This document shows positions 7,100 to 12,070 of a DNA stretch of 12,070 bases, piece after piece. The notes under the pieces were generated by a model. That model worked only from the letters and a program-made list of their open reading frames with translations. It was not told the DNA's origin and made no database searches. Where the stretch lies: contig JAURNZ010000042.1 of the NCBI GenBank assembly GCA_030829925.1, positions 1 to 12,070 on the forward strand. The letters run 5' to 3'. The translations under genes were made by a program, and so were the position numbers. The first letter of the stretch is position 1; every line of letters begins with the position of its first letter. This stretch comes from Gammaproteobacteria bacterium (GTDB lineage: Bacteria; Pseudomonadota; Gammaproteobacteria; Comchoanobacterales; Comchoanobacteraceae).

Positions 7100-7369
7100 T
7101 TAAGCTGCTTGCTCTTGAACTGGGTCAATTGCAATTACAACTTGCTTAGAGCCACGGCGTTTATATTTAACAATGCCAGACTTAAGCGCGAATACTGTAT
7201 AATCTCTACCAACACCTACATATTTACCAGCATGATAAGTGTAACCTCTTTGACGTACAATAATCTCACCAGCCAAGACTAGTTGACCATCTTGTCTTTT
7301 AACGCCAAGGTACTTTGGATTTGAATCTCTTCCGTTCTTGGTACTACCACCAGCTTTTTTATGTGCCAT
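7100..7369 (-). CDS. rpmA: 50S ribosomal protein L27
   Basis: L27 reaches the peptidyl-transferase centre with its N-terminal tail. The sequence MAHKKAGGSTKNGRDSNPK is nearly identical to the family start, followed by LGVKR, AGEIIVRQRG, HAGKYVGVGRD and VKYKRRG; 89 residues is normal. The start needs no N-terminal processing of the Firmicutes type. A GAGGG ribosome site precedes the ATG, whose A is also the last base of the rplU stop (TAATG), so translation is coupled to rplU. An intrinsic terminator follows. Confidence 0.97.
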   Translation of the reverse strand: MAHKKAGGSTKNGRDSNPKYLGVKRQDGQLVLAGEIIVRQRGYTYHAGKYVGVGRDYTVFALKSGIVKYKRRGSKQVVIAIDPVQEQAA

Positions 7370-7692
7370 TATATACCCTCTATTTTCTCAATTTTAACTT
7401 GTGTTAACATTTGGCGATGACCATGTGTTCTAAGATAATTCTTACGTCTTTTAAACTTAATAACGCGAATCTTTTTATCTTTGAACTGTTTCACGACTGT
7501 TGCCTTAACAGTTACTTTATCTAGATATGGTGTACCAATCTTAAAATCGCCCTTTTCAGAAAGGCTCACTAATACACGATCGAACTTTACGGTTTTACCT
7601 TCTTCAACGTCTAATTTTTCTACGTTATACGTTTTACCAGGTTGAAATTTAAACTGCTTTCCACCTGTTTCAACAATTGCATAAGCACTCAT
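7369..7692 (-). CDS. rplU: 50S ribosomal protein L21
   Basis: L21 binds 23S rRNA in the 50S subunit. The 107-residue protein shows the family start SAYAIVETGGKQFKF, the middle KIGTPY and the conserved basic end VIKFKRRKNYLRTHGHRQ; E. coli L21 is 103 residues. I chose the ATG at 7692 rather than an in-frame GTG at 7704. The promoter at 7742-7714 puts the transcription start near 7707, almost on the GTG, and a GTGAGA ribosome-site-like sequence sits 6 to 12 bases before the ATG. It is the first gene of rplU-rpmA(-obgE). Confidence 0.95.
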   Translation of the reverse strand: MSAYAIVETGGKQFKFQPGKTYNVEKLDVEEGKTVKFDRVLVSLSEKGDFKIGTPYLDKVTVKATVVKQFKDKKIRVIKFKRRKNYLRTHGHRQMLTQVKIEKIEGI

Positions 7693-7713
7693 AGTAATTC
7701 TCACAAAAACAAC

Positions 7714-7742
7714 ATAATAGACTAATTATAGAACAAAATCAA
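7714..7742 (-). promoter_or_regulatory. Sigma-70-type promoter of rplU-rpmA
   Basis: On the minus strand TTGATT (7742-7737), a 17-bp spacer and TATTAT (7719-7714) form a good housekeeping promoter in the 51-bp gap between the rph stop and the rplU ATG. Expected transcription start is near 7707, giving a leader of about 15 bases. A second TATAAT-like string lies inside the spacer (about 7729-7724) without an obvious partner. Confidence 0.75.
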
Positions 7743-7743
7743 C

Positions 7744-8460
7744 CTAACTAAGCGCTTTTTGTTGCGCAGCACGTATTTTTTCAATCCCTGCTTGTGCTAG
7801 ATCAAGCATTTGATTAAGTTCATTACGATTAATTGCCTTGTTCTCTGCTGTTCCTTGAACCTCAACCACTTCATCACGATCATTCATAACGAGGTTCAAA
7901 TCTACATCCATTGAACTATCTTCTTCATAGTCTAAGTCCAGATAAAATGCACCATCTTTATATCCAACAGAAACCGATGAAATAAAACAATTCAAAGGGT
8001 CTTTCAGTAAAATTTTATCATATTGAAGCTTTCTAAGCGCCAATACCAATGCAACCATCGCACCATTGATTGCAGCCACTCTTGTACCACCATCTGCTTG
8101 CAAAACATCACAATCAACTTGTATGGTTCTTTCACCCAATGCTTTTAGATCAATACTCTGCCTGAGAGACCGGCTAATTAAACGCTGGATTTCTATACTT
8201 CTAGCAGCTTGCTTTCCTCGTGCAGATTCTCTATCACTTCTGGTATGCGTTGCTCTTGGTAACATGGCATACTCAGCAGTCAACCATCCTTTCTTTTGGT
8301 CTTTTAAAAACTTAGGTACTGATTCTGTAACACTTACATTACATAATACAATGGTACCACCCATTTTAATTAAACAACTGCCTTCACCATATCCGTAAGC
8401 AGGAGATTCTATTTCTAACGTCCTTAGCATATCTAAGGAACGGTTATTTAACCTTTTCAT
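7744..8460 (-). CDS. rph: Ribonuclease PH
   Basis: RNase PH is a phosphate-dependent 3'-5' exoribonuclease that trims tRNA precursors and rRNA 3' ends as a hexamer. The 238 residues equal the full-length E. coli enzyme. Visible marks are GWLTAEYAMLPRATHTR (58-74), GKQAARSIEIQRLISRSLR (82-100, with the phosphate-site Arg), CDVLQADGGTR (117-127, the phosphate-binding GGTR loop) and EVQGTAE (200-206). All core residues appear intact. An AAGG ribosome site precedes the ATG, which overlaps the stop of the upstream GGCT-like gene (ATGA), so it is probably translated from the htpG-led transcript. Confidence 0.97.
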   Translation of the reverse strand: MKRLNNRSLDMLRTLEIESPAYGYGEGSCLIKMGGTIVLCNVSVTESVPKFLKDQKKGWLTAEYAMLPRATHTRSDRESARGKQAARSIEIQRLISRSLRQSIDLKALGERTIQVDCDVLQADGGTRVAAINGAMVALVLALRKLQYDKILLKDPLNCFISSVSVGYKDGAFYLDLDYEEDSSMDVDLNLVMNDRDEVVEVQGTAENKAINRNELNQMLDLAQAGIEKIRAAQQKALS

Positions 8461-9164
8461 GATTCAAACCTTCTATTTTCAATAACATTTGGTGCATTTT
8501 CTTCTAACAATTTATCAACTTTCATCGCCATGGGCTGGTAAGACCATGGACGTCTGGGATAAATACGGTCATTGACAACATAACGTTGATCCCATTGATG
8601 TGTAGTTAATACACATGATTTTGCGAAATCAGGCACTGAAAACTCTTTCTCTAGTGCTATACACCCACCCAAGAATAAATCTATGTACGATTGTGGAATC
8701 AAGTATGAATCATCCACATCAACTGCAGCTTCTTTTGCAACATAAATCCAAATACTTGTATCTGTCTGTAGACTTATGGCATCTGAATATAGCTTAACTG
8801 CATTTGATGCAACCTGCTTTCTACAATAACCTGATTCTCTTTTATCTAAAACCGCAATGTCTTTTTCATCTAGCTCAATGATGACTGCATTCATTGACGA
8901 TGATTCATCCTGATAGACCGCTAACATCGCTGATTTCAAACCATAAAGATTGTAAGTGAAATCAAAAGATCGTCTAAATCCCTTCACCTCAACAGGTTCA
9001 AATGCACCATGGTCTTTGATAGAAGTATTAAGTGATTGCTCATTCATAAGACTCCCATAACCAATCAGAAAGCTCTTGCCATGTGACTCAGGACGGCAAT
9101 CGTCCCCAATCGCATAACTAAAACAAAGTGATAGTGCAACAAGCGTAAAATTAAATAGATTCAT
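8457..9164 (-). CDS. GGCT-like (gamma-glutamylcyclotransferase fold) protein, probably exported
   Basis: After a hydrophobic N-terminus the protein shows the GGCT-fold marks: FLIGYGSLM at 32-40 (the YGSL substrate loop) and VLDKRESGYCRK at 105-116. There Glu110 is in the place of the general-acid Glu of the family (LDxRExGY). A later IPQSYIDLFLGGC (156-168) and YPRRPW (202-207) also resemble this family. Members cleave gamma-glutamyl peptides to 5-oxoproline or have related amide chemistry; the real substrate is unknown. Residues 1-18 look like a signal peptide with a possible cut after SYA, which would place it in the periplasm, but the usual basic residues before the hydrophobic core are missing, so export is not certain. 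It lies 14 bp after the icmD-like gene and overlaps rph by four bases. No good ribosome site is seen. Confidence 0.8.
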   Translation of the reverse strand: MNLFNFTLVALSLCFSYAIGDDCRPESHGKSFLIGYGSLMNEQSLNTSIKDHGAFEPVEVKGFRRSFDFTYNLYGLKSAMLAVYQDESSSMNAVIIELDEKDIAVLDKRESGYCRKQVASNAVKLYSDAISLQTDTSIWIYVAKEAAVDVDDSYLIPQSYIDLFLGGCIALEKEFSVPDFAKSCVLTTHQWDQRYVVNDRIYPRRPWSYQPMAMKVDKLLEENAPNVIENRRFES

Positions 9165-9178
9165 TGAACAATGACAGA

Positions 9179-9574
9179 TTAAATGTAGTGACCTGGGATA
9201 CTACTTACTACATCATCTTTGTTACCTGGCAATTCAGCAATTGAACCAGATACACCAGCTGACATGGATTCATCACCAAATAAGCTCTCACCTGCTGGCT
9301 TGATAAAACCAGGCAAGAAAATTAAAGCTACGGAAATGGCCACCATTGCAAAAGGTGTTCCAATTGTAATTTGTGATGGGTTATCTTTATGTTGTTTAAA
9401 CTTAAAAATCGCTGCAACAAAGAAACAGATCCCAGCAATAAAAGCAGTCCCAACAATTAACATCGCAAAAAACTTATACTGCTCTAAAAGCCCAACTGCC
9501 AGTCTTCCCAAACCTAGTTGATTTGAGGCCCATGCGGATGAAGTTCCGCCTAAAAGAATTAATAATTTATACAT
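9179..9574 (-). CDS. IcmD/DotP-like type IVB secretion component, copy A
   Basis: A 131-residue membrane protein with a short N-terminal hydrophobic stretch (1-16, possibly a signal peptide ending SAWA), a hydrophobic segment at about 36-58, a basic turn AIFKFKQHKDNPSQITIGTP (55-74) and a second hydrophobic segment at about 75-92 ending FLPGF. From memory the AIFKFKQHKDNPxQ-x-IGTP pattern is typical of IcmD/DotP, an inner-membrane part of the Dot/Icm system of Legionella and Coxiella; related DotE and DotV proteins share this two-helix shape, so the exact subtype is less sure than the family. The C-terminus has SIAELPGN (111-118), also seen in copy B. AAGGTGA ribosome site, 28 bp after htpG, 14 bp before the GGCT-like gene. 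No other dot/icm gene is in the window. Confidence 0.8.
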   Translation of the reverse strand: MYKLLILLGGTSSAWASNQLGLGRLAVGLLEQYKFFAMLIVGTAFIAGICFFVAAIFKFKQHKDNPSQITIGTPFAMVAISVALIFLPGFIKPAGESLFGDESMSAGVSGSIAELPGNKDDVVSSIPGHYI

Positions 9575-9602
9575 AGTTTCACCTTATTTTGTTAGCTTAT
9601 CA

Positions 9603-11486
9603 TTATCTACTGCTTGCTTCAACTAGCATCAGATCATTAACAAGCTTAACAAAATTGGCAGGATGTTCAATGTTTTCTCCATCCATCAACTGTGCTTGCC
9701 CCATTAATAACTTCGCCCAATTTGAAAATTGCTCATCGTTTTGCTCATCAGCCATACGCTTCACAATTGGATGTGACATATTAAGCTCTAAAATTGGCTT
9801 AGCCTCTGGCACTTCTTGACCTGCTTGAGCTAACATCCGTTTCAAATGACTACTCATTTCATTAGACTCGCTCACCAAGCAGCAAGGTGACTCTGTTAAT
9901 CTTGATGAAGCTTTAACGCTTTTAACTTGATCTTTTAGCACAGTTTCAACCTGCTTTAAGACTACATCATTTTGCTTATCATCTTTTTCTTTAGTAGCAT
10001 CATCTTTATCATTCTTAGATGGGGCGTCTAATTCAGCATGAACAACAGATTGCAAATCTATGCCATCATATTGGTTTAATTGACCAATCATCCATTCATC
10101 GATACGCTCATCAAGCACAAGTACTTCAATACCTTTTTTATTGAAAATCTCTAGATAAGGACTTTGATTAGCTGCTGCTCTTTGATCACATGTAATATAA
10201 TAAATTTTGTTTTGATCATCTTGCATATTTGTTTTATATTCTGCAAAACTTACCCATTCATCTTTTAAAGATGTCTTGAACCTTAATAGATCTACGATTG
10301 TATCTTTATTTTGGAAGTCTTCTACAACACCCTCTTTGAGTAATGAGCCATATTTTGACCAAAAGTCTTCATATTTTTCTTTATCTTCTTTTGCTAAATC
10401 GGTTAACAACCCTAATACCTTTTTAGCAATAGAATTTTTTATTTGATTAACAGTAGCATTTTTTTGCAACATTTCACGAGAAACATTTAGTGATAAATCT
10501 TCACTATCCACCATACCTTTAATAAATCTTAAATAAAGCGGTAAAAAGGCATCTTGTTGGTCTAGAATAAATACTCTTTGTACATATAATTTTAAACCAT
10601 GCGCTATTTCTCTGTTCCACAAATCAAATGGAGGCTCTTTTGGAATAAATACAATACTATTAAAGCTTGTTTTACCTTCTACTCTAAAGTCGCCAGTTAG
10701 CATAGGTGGACTTGGGTCATGATGTGACAAATGCTGATAAAATTGATCATATTGATCTTGAGTAATGTCTTTTTTACTTATTGTCCATAGTGCTTTAGCA
10801 TCGTTTACAACAACTGGTTCTGGTGCTTTTGTTTCTTTAGCTTCTTTTTCATCTTCTGTTGATACTGGTGGCTCGTACATTGTAATCGGAAAAGCTATAA
10901 AATTAGAATGCTTTGTGACAATGTTTTTTAAATTCCAATACGTATTAAACTGTGCTTTTTTATCATCTTTTAAAATTAATTTAACAGAAGTGCCTTCTTC
11001 AATAGAATCATCTTGTTCAATTTCATACTTATTTTCTGAGGTTTTAGTTTTCCAAACCCATCCTTGAGAATCACCTACTTTTTTAGACTTTACAATGACT
11101 TCTTTTGCAACTACAAAAGAGGCATAAAAACCAACACCAAATTGCCCAATTAACTGGCTTTTATCTGTCCCTTCTTTTAATTTAGATAGCAATTCTTTTG
11201 TTCCTGAGTGCGCGATCTGACCAAGATTGTTTATAAGATCATCTTGATTCATACCAATACCGTTATCAATGACTTCAATTGAATCATCATCAAATTTAAT
11301 TTCTATGCCATATTTAGCAGCTTTATTTTGATCTTCTAAAGCAGCATGTCTTCTTTTTTCTAAAGCATCAGAAGCATTTGATAAAAGTTCCCTTAAGAAA
11401 ATTTCGTCATTGGTATACAGCGCATTTATTACAATATCTCTTACGCTTTCAACATCTGCACTAAAGCTTTTAGTTTTTGCTGTCAT
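9603..11486 (-). CDS. htpG: Molecular chaperone HtpG (bacterial Hsp90)
   Basis: HtpG is the ATP-dependent bacterial Hsp90. The 627 residues match E. coli (624). The GHKL ATPase domain shows EIFLRELLSNASDA (28-41, with catalytic Glu33 and Asn37), DNGIGM (74-79) and the lid/glycine motif GQFGVGF (114-120). The middle domain has LSLNVSREML (331-340) with Arg337 in the position of the ATP-contacting arginine. Two charged insertions are lineage-specific: residues about 208-227 between N- and middle domains, and a Lys/Asp-rich stretch near 495-510. The start is supported by AAAGGAG 8 bases upstream. There is no terminator in the 28 bp before icmD-like A, so it probably heads an operon. A heat-shock-like promoter lies upstream. 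Confidence 0.98.
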   Translation of the reverse strand: MTAKTKSFSADVESVRDIVINALYTNDEIFLRELLSNASDALEKRRHAALEDQNKAAKYGIEIKFDDDSIEVIDNGIGMNQDDLINNLGQIAHSGTKELLSKLKEGTDKSQLIGQFGVGFYASFVVAKEVIVKSKKVGDSQGWVWKTKTSENKYEIEQDDSIEEGTSVKLILKDDKKAQFNTYWNLKNIVTKHSNFIAFPITMYEPPVSTEDEKEAKETKAPEPVVVNDAKALWTISKKDITQDQYDQFYQHLSHHDPSPPMLTGDFRVEGKTSFNSIVFIPKEPPFDLWNREIAHGLKLYVQRVFILDQQDAFLPLYLRFIKGMVDSEDLSLNVSREMLQKNATVNQIKNSIAKKVLGLLTDLAKEDKEKYEDFWSKYGSLLKEGVVEDFQNKDTIVDLLRFKTSLKDEWVSFAEYKTNMQDDQNKIYYITCDQRAAANQSPYLEIFNKKGIEVLVLDERIDEWMIGQLNQYDGIDLQSVVHAELDAPSKNDKDDATKEKDDKQNDVVLKQVETVLKDQVKSVKASSRLTESPCCLVSESNEMSSHLKRMLAQAGQEVPEAKPILELNMSHPIVKRMADEQNDEQFSNWAKLLMGQAQLMDGENIEHPANFVKLVNDLMLVEASSR

Positions 11487-11510
11487 TTATTCATCTCCTT
11501 TAAACATTTT

Positions 11511-11540
11511 ATATATATGTACACTTTCTAATATTTCAAG
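11511..11540 (-). promoter_or_regulatory. htpG promoter, heat-shock-like -35
   Basis: On the minus strand CTTGAAA (11540-11534) equals the sigma-32 -35 consensus. Twelve bases later TACATAT (11521-11515) matches CCCATNT at five of seven positions; the spacing is slightly short for sigma-32. The same TTGAAA with a 16-bp spacer and TATATA (11517-11512) also makes a sigma-70 promoter. Either would give a leader of about 20 bases. Which sigma factor is used cannot be decided from sequence. Confidence 0.55.
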
Positions 11541-11553
11541 TTATATTTTGAAA

Positions 11554-11583
11554 TTAACATGTTTTTTATTTTTATACTATAAT
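11554..11583 (+). promoter_or_regulatory. Promoter of icmD-like copy B
   Basis: TTAACA (11554-11559), an 18-bp spacer and a perfect TATAAT (11578-11583) lie 30 bases before the ATG. A TTGAAA at 11548-11553 with TATACT at 11573-11578 (19-bp spacer) is a second option. Only 13 bp separate this from the start of the divergent htpG -35 element, so the two promoters are back to back. Confidence 0.65.
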
Positions 11584-11612
11584 GATTTTAAGAAAATATT
11601 GAGGGAACATAC

Positions 11613-12002
11613 ATGAAACATACTTTTTTAAAAATGATTTTAATTTTTGGTGCATCCATGGTGCTTGCAAATGATACTATGACTTTATCAACCTCTCTTC
11701 AAGCTATTGCAAATCTAAATGCTCAAATCGCTGCTATATTTACGGGTGCTGCTTATGTAGCAGGTCTAATGCTCTTTGTTGGTGCTATTTTTAAATTTAG
11801 ACAACATAGAGAAGCACCGCAGCAGGTCCCGATTGGTCAACCATTAACTTTATTTGGTTTATCAGTATTGGCTGTATTCTTACCAGGATTCCTAGATTTA
11901 ACCGGTGCATTCTTTAACAATAAATCGGCTGGTGCAGATGGTAATATATCAGCATTACCGGGTAATGATTCTTCTTCTGGTGGCGGCGGTGGCGGATCTT
12001 AA
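11613..12002 (+). CDS. IcmD/DotP-like type IVB secretion component, copy B
   Basis: A 129-residue paralogue of copy A. It has a good signal peptide (1-19, cut likely after VLA), a hydrophobic segment at about 40-60, the basic turn AIFKFRQHREAPQQVPIGQP (58-77), a second hydrophobic segment to FLPGF (89-93) and the shared C-terminal NISALPGN (111-118). It then ends in a run of six glycines before a final Ser, which copy A lacks. GAGGGA ribosome site 7 bases before the ATG. It is transcribed away from htpG from its own promoter and followed by a hairpin, so it looks monocistronic. Family assignment rests on the shared signature; DotE/DotV-type relatives are the main alternative. N-glutamine and proline changes in the turn (HREAPQQ against HKDNPSQ) show that the two copies are well diverged. 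Confidence 0.8.
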   Translation: MKHTFLKMILIFGASMVLANDTMTLSTSLQAIANLNAQIAAIFTGAAYVAGLMLFVGAIFKFRQHREAPQQVPIGQPLTLFGLSVLAVFLPGFLDLTGAFFNNKSAGADGNISALPGNDSSSGGGGGGS

Positions 12003-12027
12003 TTCTAGCACCCACTGATAATCTTTT

Positions 12028-12068
12028 AACAGCGTCTTTAGTACAAACCAAAAGACGCTGTTATTATA
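12028..12068 (+). terminator. Terminator-like hairpin after icmD-like copy B
   Basis: AACAGCGTCTTT (12028-12039) and AAAGACGCTGTT (12051-12062) form a perfect 12-bp stem with an 11-base loop, 25 bases after the stop codon. The plus-strand tail is ATTATA, only partly T-rich; on the minus strand the stem is followed by AAAAGAT, which is not U-rich. It is a likely terminator for the plus-strand gene, though the window ends too soon to see more. Confidence 0.65.
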
Positions 12069-12070
12069 TC

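Noticed and set aside
7693..7704. GTG at 7704 as the rplU start
   Set aside because: The predicted transcription start is almost on it and the family N-terminus fits the ATG at 7692.
8066..8398. Plus-strand open frame inside rph
   Set aside because: rph is intact and conserved over this stretch; no start signal for the antisense frame.
9219..9521. Plus-strand open frame opposite icmD-like A
   Set aside because: Antisense to a protein with a clear family signature; composition is typical of the reverse of hydrophobic codons.
10765..11067. Plus-strand open frame inside htpG
   Set aside because: Antisense shadow of a well-conserved chaperone gene.
11484..11495. Three-codon upstream frame ATG-AAT-AAA-TGA overlapping the htpG start
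   Set aside because: Its ATG directly abuts GGAG, too close for initiation; chance overlap in an AT-rich leader.

Overview
The window is a compact, AT-rich, almost fully coding piece of a gammaproteobacterial chromosome. The conserved genes (lpxH end, murJ, ribF, rpsT, obgE, rpmA, rplU, rph, htpG) are of proteobacterial type. Two small membrane proteins carry the A-I-F-K-F-[KR]-Q-H-[KR] signature that I associate with IcmD/DotP of the Dot/Icm type IVB secretion system. This points to a host-associated or intracellular member of the Legionellales (Legionella/Coxiella/Berkiella-like). That placement is an inference from family recognition; no search was run.

Layout. (1) 1-2045: the last residues of a probable lpxH on the plus strand run 40 bp into the 3' end of a convergent gene for a 642-residue multi-pass membrane protein that I do not recognise. 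(2) 2115-5710: a plus-strand operon, murJ-ribF-DUF1295-DUF2177, with 4-bp ATGA overlaps and one 1-bp gap; it is divergent from the orphan membrane gene. (3) 5719-6127: rpsT with its own extended -10 promoter and a hairpin that may be its terminator, lying inside the 3' end of the convergent obgE. (4) 7742-6047: the minus-strand unit rplU-rpmA-obgE with a clear promoter and an intrinsic terminator between rpmA and obgE. (5) 11540-7744: a minus-strand run htpG, icmD-like A, exported GGCT-like protein, rph, with gaps of 28 bp, 14 bp and a 4-bp overlap, so probably cotranscribed. (6) 11554-12062: a second, divergent icmD-like gene B with a strong promoter and a hairpin after it.

How the genes fit together. 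Most are housekeeping: lipid II flipping (MurJ), FMN/FAD synthesis (RibF), ribosome parts and ribosome assembly (S20, L21, L27, Obg), RNA 3'-end trimming (RNase PH) and chaperoning (HtpG). The accessory signal lies at the right end, where two paralogous IcmD/DotP-type secretion components flank the Hsp90 gene and one of them is embedded in a chaperone/RNA-processing operon. The other unexplained items are the orphan 642-residue membrane protein, the DUF1295-DUF2177 pair where ileS-lspA usually follows ribF, and a GGCT-fold protein with a probable export signal. No tRNA, rRNA, insertion sequence, CRISPR array or long repeat was seen, and no stretch over 300 bases lacks a gene.
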